Shown: positions 22,801 through 31,300 of the stretch, piece after piece
Position numbering within the stretch: the stretch's first letter is position 1
Layout: each line of letters starts with the position of its first letter
Assembly: GCF_006120725.1 (NCBI RefSeq)
Contig: NZ_SWMU01000003.1
Span: 1 to 64,000, forward strand
DNA length: 64,000 bases
From: Mesohalobacter halotolerans
GTDB lineage: Bacteria > Bacteroidota > Bacteroidia > Flavobacteriales > Flavobacteriaceae
Reading direction: 5' to 3'
Program-made: the position numbers and the translations under genes
Notes under the pieces: generated by a model
Database searches by the model: none
The model's input: only the letters and a program-made list of their open reading frames with translations
What the model was told of the DNA's origin: nothing

Positions 22801-25800
22801 CCAAGCGGATTACTTTCATCACCGCCTGAAATAGTTCCAAAATCATTAGCATTATTTTGTAAGTTAAAATCTCCTGAGCCGTTCATGACGAAGTGATTAG
22901 TAGTGATAGCAGCACTCTGCCCTACTGTGCCACTAGAAGTTATAGTAAGCTTTCCAGAGGTATTTGCTAAATTGTCGTTAATATTAATGTCTTTACCAAA
23001 AATTGAAATAGGCCCATTAATAGTGGTTGGTTCTACAACTTCTATATCTTCTACATTTGAAAGTTTACCTATCGTTAAAGCTGTTACACTAGAAGACAAA
23101 GAAACATTTGATATAGGATAGGTAAATTGGTTATCAAAACTATTACTATGAGGCTCTATGTTCACTTCACCTGTAGTTACGATGGCTGATGTGCCATTAG
23201 TATTAAATCGATCTGACCTAAGCATTACATTAACATCTGAAGCTGTAATTAAAGTATTATCCAATTGACCAAAATTCAAGTCATATAAATAAATACCTGT
23301 AGAATAGCCATCTACAGTAATTTTACCATCGACAGCCAAGATATCAAAATCTCTCAAATAAACACCATAACCAGCACTTGGTGTTTGGCCATCAATCAGC
23401 ACATCACCGCCGCCTGTAGCCTCAATGATTTTCGAGCCAGTGGAATTGGATATCACACCATAGGAGTGCGCTTCACCAATGATTTCAATCGCTGTTCCAG
23501 AGGCTTTGTCTGACACCAAAGAAAAGCCATCAGTGGTACCATTATTGGCTAGCAAAACCGCATCTCCATCGTGCGTAGTTCGGGTTTTTCCATGCAAGGT
23601 GATTTTGCCTTGCCCCGAGTTAATGAGCAGGTCGTTGTTTTGCTGTATGCCATAAGTATTGCTTGTGGAATAGGTTCGCCCTCTAATCGTCACATCCCCA
23701 CCACCTGAATACATTTGTGCGCCATCACCCAGATTAACTCCACGCCAGGTTCGGTCATAGGCAAAGCCATCAGGAATACCGTCATTGGCAGTACCTCCAT
23801 TTGCTCCATCATCCAAACCTCCTGCCAGTATAATATTTCCACCACCGGCAGCTTGATCAATTGAGCCTCCTGCACTGTTGAACAGGATGGAGTTTTGAGT
23901 ATAAATCCGACCATCTCCATTGGCATCCCTATCCGCCCAAAATACCAAATCAGCATCGTTGGTTTGAAAGGTGTAGCCATCGCGTGTTTGAATTCCCCTG
24001 GCGGTGGTAACCACAATATTTCCACCACTAGTCGCTTCAAAAAGTCCGCTGGTGGTAGCTCCAAAATAGATTCCAACATTATGTGGGGTGTTATTACCAT
24101 TGATGGTGATGGCATCGCCATCAGCTTTGTCGGAGATGACTGAGACTGAGTTTGATGTACCATCTGCGAACTCAATACCGTAGCCAGAAGCACCATTAGT
24201 ACGAAGGATTTTGCCATCAAACTCGATAATACCCTCACCAGAATAGATAGTGAGATCACCAATGAATTCAATCCCTCGGATTGAGCTTCTATTGTATTCG
24301 TTTGTACTGCCTTTGAAGGTGATATCCCCACCACCAGAATAAACCTCCAAGCCACTCCTAACATAAATACCCTGATCACGGGTGTCATTGCGGGCGTAGC
24401 CCGATGGACGGTTATTTCCATCATCTGTCCCCCCTGCAAAAATGATATTCCCACCACCTGTGGCTTGGTCTGTTTGTCCTCCAATCGAATTAAAAATGTT
24501 GTTGTCATCTATGTATAAGCGACCACGGTTGGCGCCTGTATTGTTGGGCCACATCACAATATCTCCACCGTTGGTCTGGAAGGTGTAGTCATCTGTGGTC
24601 TGAATGCCCTTGGCGGTGGTGACCATTATATTTCCACCGCTTGTAGCTTCAAAGAGTCCGCTGGTGGTAGCTCCAAAATAGATTCCAACATTATGTGGGG
24701 TGTTATTACCATTGATGGTGATGGCATCGCCATCAGCTTTGTCGGAGGTGACTGAGACTGAGTTTGATGTACCATCTGCGAACTCAATACCATAGCCTGA
24801 AGCACCATTAGTACGAAGGACTTTGCCATCAAACTCGATAATACCCTCACCAGAATAGATAGTGAGATCACCAATGAATTCAATCCCTCGGATTGAGCTT
24901 CTATTGTATTCGTTTGTACTTCCTTTGAAGGTGATATCCCCACCACCAGAATAAACTTCCAAACCACTCCTAATGTAAATGCCTTGATCTTTATTATCAT
25001 TTCTAGCGTAACCTGATGGACGGTTATTTCCATCATCTGTCCCCCCTGCAAAAATGATATCCCCACCACCTGTGGTCTGATCGGTCTGTCCGCCAATGGA
25101 ATTAAAAATGTTGTTGTCACCTATGTATAAGCGACCACGGTTGGCGCCTGTATTGTTAGGCCACATCACAATATCTCCACCGTTGGTCTGGAAGGTGTAG
25201 TCATCAGTAGTCTTAACGTCTCGCTTTGCGGTAACGACAATGTCACCACCACCTGTAGCAAGCAGTTGCATGGTTGCTCCTGCAGTGCCTCTCAGATAAG
25301 TACCCAAACTAGCACGACCATCTGAACTTTTTAAAGTGATGGCATTGCCCGTCGATTTGGCAGATACCAAAGATAAATTACTGACCGTGCCACTACCTAA
25401 TTGGAGTGGCCAATTCCCGTAGCTTTCTCGGTTCTTGGCCTCCATTAAAATAGAGCCAGTACCCGAATTAACAGTTAAATCTCCAGTTTGGAAAATCCCA
25501 TGACGATTGGTATTTGTGTCGTAAGTTTCTCCTCTTAATATCACATCGCCACCGCCGGAGTGGAGTTTAACGCCAGTATCAAGCTGTATACCATAGGTGC
25601 TGGTCGTTTTGGCAAATCCATCAGGAAAGTCATCATTGTTAGTATCTGCACCACCAGCTAAAATGATGTTGCCACCACCAGAAAGATCGGAAGCAATGCT
25701 TCCATTTGCAGTGTTAAGCGTGACATCACTACTTAATTTAATGTAACCCGTGGCATTGTTTGATGCAGTCGGATTAGTCCACAAGACGATATCAGCATTA

Positions 25801-27893
25801 TCAGTTTGTAGCTGATTATTCTGACCGAGTGAGATTTCATCTACACTCTTAAAAGTAATTTGACCATTTCCTTTGGTTTCAAATTGATAATCATCGGTCG
25901 TTTGTATTTCATGATCTGCCGTCAAAAGAATATCCCCACCACCAGTGGCTAATAATTGCATAGTCGATCCCGAGGTACTACCCAGGTCGATACCGTAGCG
26001 ACCACCTGTACTTTTTATGGTAATAGCATTGTCTGATGGTTTAGCAGATACCAATGATAAATTACTGACTGTGCCACTACCTAATTGTAGTGGCCAACTC
26101 CCGTAGCTTTCTCGGTTCTTGGCCTCCATTAAAATAGAGCCAGTACCCGAATTAACAGTTAAATCTCCAGTTTGGAAAATCCCATGACGATTGTTACTTG
26201 TGTCGTAAGTTTCTCCTCTTAATATCACATCGCCACCGCCGGAGTGGAGTTTAACGCCAGTATCAAGCTGTATCCCATAGGTGCTGGTCGTTTTGGCAAA
26301 TCCGTCAGGTAAACCATCATTGTCAGTGTCTTGACCTCCTGCTAGAATGATATCCCCACCACCAGAAAGATCGGAAGTGGTGCTGCCATTGGCAGTGTTG
26401 AGTGTAACACCACTACTTAGCTTAATGTGTCCAGAAATGTTGGATGCGGCTGGATTGGTCCAAAACACTATGTTACCATTATTGGTCTGGAAGGTATAAT
26501 CATCACTAATTTGAATTTGATATTTCGTAGTGACCAAAATATCCCCACCACCAGTGGCTAATAATTGCATAGTCGATCCCGAGGTACTACCCAGGTCGAT
26601 ACCGTAGCGACCACCTGTACTTTTTATGGTAATAGCATTGTCTGATGGTTTAGCAGATACCAATGATAAATTACTGACTGTGCCACTACCTAATTGTAGT
26701 GGCCAACTCCCGTAGCTTTCTCGGTTCTTGGCCTCCATTAAAATAGAGCCAGTACCCGAATTAACAGTTAAATCTCCAGTTTGGAAAATCCCATGACGAT
26801 TGTTACTTGTGTCGTAAGTTTCTCCTCTTAATATCACATCGCCACCGCCGGAGTGGAGTTTAACGCCAGTATCAAGCTGTATCCCATAGGTGCTGGTCGT
26901 TTTGGCAAATCCGTCAGGTAAACCATCATTGTCAGTGTCTTGACCTCCTGCTAGAATGATATCCCCACCACCAGAAAGATCGGAAGTGGTGCTGCCATTG
27001 GCAGTGTTGAGTGTAACACCACTACTTAGCTTAATGTGTCCAGAAATGTTGGATGCGGCTGGATTGGTCCAAAATATGATATTACCATTATTGGTAACTA
27101 GACTTCTATCTGCTTCAATGTCTATATTATTGTTGACTTTAATTAAAATATCTCCATTATCTGCAGTAGATGTTAAACCACCACCTGCTTGTACATTCAT
27201 ATTATCTCCAATAAAAGATATAGGACCATTTATGATCCAATCATTTGAGATCGTAAAGCCAGTAGTATTTCCTTCTTTACCAAAATTTAATCCCGTCAGC
27301 TGACTTATATTATTAATACGAAGACCACTTGCATCAGCCGATCCTGAGAATGTATCATTGGTTATAGTTCCATCAATATCCATCTGATTTCCATAATCAG
27401 AAAAAGCCGTTCCATAGGGTTGCAACGTAAAGGCACCAGTACTTTCTATGATCATATATTGATCTGTACTGCTAAGATTATTTGTAGTTAAGGTTATATT
27501 GCCTGAGCCACTGTTCAGCATTCGGTTTGCACCCAGTGCTCTTATACTACTTTGCCCTTCTAATATGATATGACCATTGCCACCACTCGTGTTGATATTG
27601 GCAGACAAGTTAATTGATTCGTTAGCCTTAATTAATATTTGATTACTCGAAGTACTAACAATAGCCTCATCCAAATTAATTGTACTCGCTTCAACTATAA
27701 AATCTCCATCTACTAAGGCAGACTCTATAACCGACGCTTGAATACTCGCAGTCCCTGTAGTGGATAATGTATTATTGGTGATACTCCAATTGGTTCCTGA
27801 TGTTCCTGTTTCGCCCTCATCACTAATTGTTAAAGTTTGTCCAATAACAAACGAAGAGCATAATAAAAATACGTAGATAAAATTAATTTTCAA
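19866..27893 (-). CDS. Giant T9SS-secreted beta-helix adhesin (2675 aa)
   Basis: Signal peptide 1-18 (INFIYVFLLCSSFVIGQ). Residues about 20-2200 are filamentous-haemagglutinin-like beta-helix repeats with recurrent GGGDI(I/V/L) steps, for example SGGGDVILRGETYDT and QTGDLTVNSGTGSILMEAKN. Several units of about 203-204 residues repeat nearly exactly in protein and DNA. A region shared with the neighbouring giant protein follows (EKYYPAKRAFRMVASPVDGE to about 2600). The last 80 residues are a T9SS type A sorting domain: FFSLYPNPAKDIVNIQTSLP, VEVYNMLGQLV, ALEAGVYLVKLTDQDGYSQT. Expected to be exported by T9SS and anchored at the surface; adhesion or gliding is inferred from the architecture. Confidence 0.88.
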   Translation of the reverse strand: MKINFIYVFLLCSSFVIGQTLTISDEGETGTSGTNWSITNNTLSTTGTASIQASVIESALVDGDFIVEASTINLDEAIVSTSSNQILIKANESINLSANINTSGGNGHIILEGQSSIRALGANRMLNSGSGNITLTTNNLSSTDQYMIIESTGAFTLQPYGTAFSDYGNQMDIDGTITNDTFSGSADASGLRINNISQLTGLNFGKEGNTTGFTISNDWIINGPISFIGDNMNVQAGGGLTSTADNGDILIKVNNNIDIEADRSLVTNNGNIIFWTNPAASNISGHIKLSSGVTLNTANGSTTSDLSGGGDIILAGGQDTDNDGLPDGFAKTTSTYGIQLDTGVKLHSGGGDVILRGETYDTSNNRHGIFQTGDLTVNSGTGSILMEAKNRESYGSWPLQLGSGTVSNLSLVSAKPSDNAITIKSTGGRYGIDLGSTSGSTMQLLATGGGDILVTTKYQIQISDDYTFQTNNGNIVFWTNPAASNISGHIKLSSGVTLNTANGSTTSDLSGGGDIILAGGQDTDNDGLPDGFAKTTSTYGIQLDTGVKLHSGGGDVILRGETYDTSNNRHGIFQTGDLTVNSGTGSILMEAKNRESYGSWPLQLGSGTVSNLSLVSAKPSDNAITIKSTGGRYGIDLGSTSGSTMQLLATGGGDILLTADHEIQTTDDYQFETKGNGQITFKSVDEISLGQNNQLQTDNADIVLWTNPTASNNATGYIKLSSDVTLNTANGSIASDLSGGGNIILAGGADTNNDDFPDGFAKTTSTYGIQLDTGVKLHSGGGDVILRGETYDTNTNRHGIFQTGDLTVNSGTGSILMEAKNRESYGNWPLQLGSGTVSNLSLVSAKSTGNAITLKSSDGRASLGTYLRGTAGATMQLLATGGGDIVVTAKRDVKTTDDYTFQTNGGDIVMWPNNTGANRGRLYIGDNNIFNSIGGQTDQTTGGGDIIFAGGTDDGNNRPSGYARNDNKDQGIYIRSGLEVYSGGGDITFKGSTNEYNRSSIRGIEFIGDLTIYSGEGIIEFDGKVLRTNGASGYGIEFADGTSNSVSVTSDKADGDAITINGNNTPHNVGIYFGATTSGLFEATSGGNIMVTTAKGIQTTDDYTFQTNGGDIVMWPNNTGANRGRLYIDDNNIFNSIGGQTDQATGGGNIIFAGGTDDGNNRPSGYARNDTRDQGIYVRSGLEVYSGGGDITFKGSTNEYNRSSIRGIEFIGDLTIYSGEGIIEFDGKILRTNGASGYGIEFADGTSNSVSVISDKADGDAITINGNNTPHNVGIYFGATTSGLFEATSGGNIVVTTARGIQTRDGYTFQTNDADLVFWADRDANGDGRIYTQNSILFNSAGGSIDQAAGGGNIILAGGLDDGANGGTANDGIPDGFAYDRTWRGVNLGDGAQMYSGGGDVTIRGRTYSTSNTYGIQQNNDLLINSGQGKITLHGKTRTTHDGDAVLLANNGTTDGFSLVSDKASGTAIEIIGEAHSYGVISNSTGSKIIEATGGGDVLIDGQTPSAGYGVYLRDFDILAVDGKITVDGYSTGIYLYDLNFGQLDNTLITASDVNVMLRSDRFNTNGTSAIVTTGEVNIEPHSNSFDNQFTYPISNVSLSSSVTALTIGKLSNVEDIEVVEPTTINGPISIFGKDININDNLANTSGKLTITSSGTVGQSAAITTNHFVMNGSGDFNLQNNANDFGTISGGDESNPLGDIIIRNATSTGIGYNTTDGLYSNGIILIETENGDLVVSENITTTSASTDAIILNAGRSASVGSMGGGDIIVSGSPVISFGSGGQAKFFSGTELDSTGLSTLVGGSNNTIFGFDETSDLSNEGLVTNQSYAIYRLALRDLTIVPSGGDTENSTWRFDISSRAISTISDSSDPVNVNASVLENHLINGELSINAKTIIVNSDITNSTGNSLLFRAKESIELESDHKLETTNGDVVFEAGNYLTSISKITFNNNVEIDAGSADVLLRSDHLVVDTNGSASSINTSGTLTIEPSSNSFGEAFSFPIPNLNVANTIEGLNIGKPSNTSQVTFNNDVSINGPITTYGGTINLEANLTTTNNGDISLYTDNALGGLSTSRTLTAAGAFKYIPGGTAFTADVSYPITNLTATSTGLTIGKSGNDKDITINTEISGDAGVELYGNELNINDNIDVTNTGNLTLEGVATIKAGKYIASDGNFTHDGDLVFKSDASNGDSYLGEIGGTYTKTSGTVISEKYYPAKRAFRMVASPVDGESIFANWQNGGVNDTGIGTHITGEQGTVGNYNATTGIDYTQSGAHSLFSFSATNGWEAITNTKNTDLEVGKPYRLMVRGDRTVDLTDNDATPTTTTLISTGDLEVGNTNITFPSATAGSTTYAFIANPYQSKIDVSEVLAANTNTDNTKLWVWDPMVNNRGAFVLIDELSGNGTTTPSSTATKFIEPGQAFFIELNGSDSELTFTESEKAVSSLSQSPESLSQQPQLLFNLHDEDQEVIDAIRLRFSPDGNNDIDQLDISKLGNMDENLASVNGNSLFTIQKRSLPETDEEISLFTNNWRNENYSFSANLNNLEATDVYLVDHYLGTETLISNGTAYSFSVDANISESVNNLRFALKFDNETMGIDEQENSFFSLYPNPAKDIVNIQTSLPLGSQATVEVYNMLGQLVISQTQAISYTSLHIGVNALEAGVYLVKLTDQDGYSQTQELIKE
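24004..25227 (-). repeat. 612-bp in-frame repeat inside the adhesin gene
   Basis: The plus-strand word GTCCGCTGGTGGTAGCTCC recurs with a 612-bp offset (about 24044 and 24656), and the surrounding sequence runs parallel with about 95% identity by eye through the GGACGGTTATTTCCATCATC and GACCACGGTTGGCGCCTGT landmarks. 612 is 204 codons, so the copies stay in frame. Confidence 0.8.
25931..27072 (-). repeat. 609-bp in-frame near-identical repeat inside the adhesin gene
   Basis: TATCCCCACCACCAGTGGCT begins at 25931 and 26540, and TGGATTGGTCC ends the parallel at 26451 and 27060, an offset of 609 bp (203 codons). Over more than 500 bp I see no differences. A third, more diverged version of the same unit spans about 25250-25800. 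Confidence 0.85.
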
Positions 27894-28082
27894 AATTGTA
27901 GATTTAATTTAACGATTCGCAAACTAAAAAAAATGTGTGAATTCGCATAATTATTTCTTGCAACAACAAAACCTTAACAAATTATAAACAAAAGGATGAA
28001 TCTTATTTTATTTCACAATCAAAAAGTTATAAAATAAAATAGGTCTAGAATGTTTTAAACTTAATAACCGCTTAAGGACAAT

Positions 28083-28280
28083 TTACTTTTTCACTTTCTT
28101 AATTCCTAAATAAGCGCCAATAATTAAAGCTACAGGAATAAGAAAGTTGATAGGCACATCGTTTACATTTTCTTCAAAACCAAATGCATCATCTATACTT
28201 TGGCCGTTTACTTCGGGCATAAAAACTATTACTAAAAGCAATACAAATACTATTTTTTTCATCAATCCTGTTTTTTTCAT
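28083..28280 (-). CDS. Small secreted protein with PID-CTERM-like tail (copy 2)
   Basis: A 65-residue paralogue of the 19590-19793 product. It has the same signal (IVFVLLLVIVFMPEVNGQ) and acidic stretch (SIDDAFGFEENVNDV), then PINFLIPVALIIGAYLGIKK VKK. The first 45 codons and the upstream 80 bases are nearly identical in DNA, while the membrane span has diverged. It lies between the two giant adhesin genes, after adhesin 1 and the shared hairpin. The tail pattern suggests membrane retention followed by C-terminal processing, but no sorting protease is in the window. Confidence 0.75.
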   Translation of the reverse strand: MKKTGLMKKIVFVLLLVIVFMPEVNGQSIDDAFGFEENVNDVPINFLIPVALIIGAYLGIKKVKK

Positions 28281-28301
28281 CGGTTTTAATCTTATACTAT
28301 A

Positions 28302-28336
28302 GCCTGTTCATTTTAAGTTCTATAAAATGAACAGGC
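28302..28336 (-). terminator. Hairpin between adhesin 1 and its small partner
   Basis: The same 35-base hairpin as at 19815-19849 (GCCTGTTCATTTTA / TAAAATGAACAGGC), 16 bases past the adhesin stop at 28353. Confidence 0.7.
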
Positions 28337-28352
28337 GTATAAATTTCTATTA

Positions 28353-31300
28353 TTATTCCTTTATCAATTCTTGGGTTTGGCTATAGCCGTCTTGACCAGT
28401 AAGTTTTACTAAATACACGCCGGCCTCTAAAGCATCTACGCCTATACCTATACTTGTATGACTTATGGTCTGGGTTTGGCTTATCACCAATTGCCCTAAC
28501 ATATTATATACCTCTACGGTGGCTTGGCTACCCAGCGGTAAACTTGTTTGTATGTTCACGATATCTTTGGCTGGGTTTGGATAGAGACTAAACAATTGCT
28601 TTTCTTGTTCTTCTACACCCATTGTCTCATTATCAAACCTTAATGCAAAACGTAAACTGCTTACCGATTCACTTATATTGGCATCTACACTAAAGCTGTA
28701 AGCTGTGCCATTACTAATTAAAGTTTCTGTCCCTAAGTAGTGATCTACTAAGTACACATCGGTAGCCTCTAAGTTATTTAAATTGGCGCTAAAGCTATAA
28801 TTCTCATTACGCCAGTTGTTGGTAAACAAAGAAATCTCTTCATCAGTCTCTGGCAAGCTTCTTTTTTGAATAGTAAATAAACTGTTGCCATTAACTGAAG
28901 CCAGATTTTCATCCATATTTCCTAGTTTAGATATGTCTAATTGATCTATGTCATTATTACCATCAGGAGAAAAACGTAAACGAATGGCATCGATGACTTC
29001 TTGGTCTTCATTATGAAGATTGAATAACAACTGTGGTTGTTGACTTAAGCTTTCAGGTGATTGGCTTAGGTTACTTACATCTTTCACACTCTCAGTAAAA
29101 GAAATATTAGAATCTGAACCTGATAACTGAATAAAGAACGCTTGTCCAGGTTCAATGAATTTAGTGGCTGAAGAATTTTCTCCAGCAACAAAAGGTGTTG
29201 CCGTTCCATTTCCTGAAGAAAATTGATCAATAGTTACAAAACCACCACGCGTGTTAATCATCGGGTCCCACACCCAAAGTTTAGTATCATCAGCTTTACT
29301 GCTATTGGCAGCAAGAACCTCACTCACATCAATCCTCGATTGATAAGGATTCGCAATAAAAGCAAAGGTATTGCTGCCTGCCGTTGCGCTAGGGAAGGTG
29401 ATGTTTTCAGTTCCTACTTCTAAATCTCCAATAGATTTAAGAATAGTTTCACTAGGTGTTGCTTCGTTATCATTCAAATCAACATTTCGGTCGCCACGAA
29501 CCATTAATCGGTAAGGTACGCCTACTTCTAAATCGGTAGTTTTGGTATTTGTAACTGCATTCCAACCAGCACTAAAACTGAATAAAGAAGGAGCTCCAGA
29601 TTGGGTATAATCAATTCCAGTAGTAGCATTATAATTACCTACTGTTCCTTGCTCTCCCGTAATATGCGTGCCAATTCCTGCATCATTTACACCTGCATTT
29701 TGCCAGTTATCAAAGATACTTCCACCAGTTACCGAGCTTGATACCATTCTAAAGGCACGTTTAGCAGGGTAGTATTTTTCTGAAATTACGGTGCCTGCTA
29801 CTTTTGTGTAATTTCCACCTATTTCCCCAAGATACGAATCGCCATTAGCAGCATCAGATTTGAATACTAAGTCTCCATCGTGTGTAAAATTACCTCCTGA
29901 TGCTATATGTTTTCCTGCTTTAATGGTCGCAACACCATCAAAAATAAGGTTACCCGTGTTGGTTACATTAATATTGTCATTAATGTTCAATTCATTTCCA
30001 TATAATTCGACTCCTGCATCACCTGAAATTTCAGTATTGATGGTGATGTCTTTGTTATTACCAGGTTTTCCAATGGTTAAACCTGAACTTGTTACGGTTA
30101 AGTTGGTAATAGGGTAAGTGACGTCTGAAGCAAAAGCGCTTCCATTAGGAATGTATTTAAATGCTCCAGCTGCAGTTAATGTTCTAGGGGTACTTAAACC
30201 TCCCAAGGCGTTATCTGTGTAAAGCGAAATATCGCCGTTGTTTGTTGTGGTTAAATTGGCTTCTAAATTAATTTCATTTTCAGCCATGAGAGCCAATGAA
30301 TTACCCGAAGAACTACTCACAGCGGCATCGACCGTGATATTGCCCGCTTCAATCGTTAAATCTCCCGTAGCTAAATAATCCTCCACGTCTGAGGCGTTTA
30401 CATTTACCGGACTATCAATAGTTGTTAAAATACCATTATCAAATGCCCATGTGGAATTAATGGCATCGCCACCCGAAGCGACAATGGTAAAGTCTCCAGT
30501 GCCTTCGGCCACCCTCAACAATGCATACTTACCAGTATTGCCTAAAGCAGGGTTGATGCTGTTTAAGTCTGAAGTTGCATCTATTGACGTACGGGAATTT
30601 GCTATACCACCTATTTCATCAATAAGCCCTGTACTGTTTACTTTATTTCCTGAATAGAATAGGGCACGCGCGTCAGATTCTATATTTACTTCACCAGTGT
30701 TGGTGATTTTAATGTGGCCATCGCCAGTTTCTCCAGCTACTTCGTCTCGATCAGCGTACAGTCGAACCGCAGTCGAACCGGAAAGAGTAGATGATAGTGG
30801 TGCATTAAGCGTTAAATCACCTGATTCGGTATAGACACGTGTGAATCCTGAAGTGCTCACACCATTTACACCAGCTATAGTCTCAATAGACAATGCCTTA
30901 GTGTTATTAACAAATAACCAATCAGCACCATCACTCGCCAGTTTATTGACAGAAACATCACCTACAAAATTTACAGATGAATTAAAACCTACATAAGCAC
31001 GATGAAAATTACGAATAAGCAATTCATCTGCTATCAAATTAGCATTCGCTAACAGTTCAAGCGTACCCTCTGTATTATAAGCCCCTGCGGATGAAAGTAA
31101 AATTTGGTCATTAACAGCTTCTAACTTCGCATCAATATCTATATCATAACTGTAAATATGTATTGGTCCGTTTATGGAATGGTCTCTACCGATGGTCGTT
31201 TTGGTATCATCACTTCCTGGTTTACCAATGGTTAAGCCCGTAGCCGTACTTTCCACATTTACATTGGCCGTGTTTATATTCGCCTCAAAACTAGCACCAA

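Noticed and set aside
23690-25120. Long minus-strand frames of 272 and 164 codons inside the adhesin gene
   Set aside because: They are shifted frames of the repeat DNA; composition is odd (Met, Gln and Val rich) and the main frame is continuous with clear beta-helix repeats.
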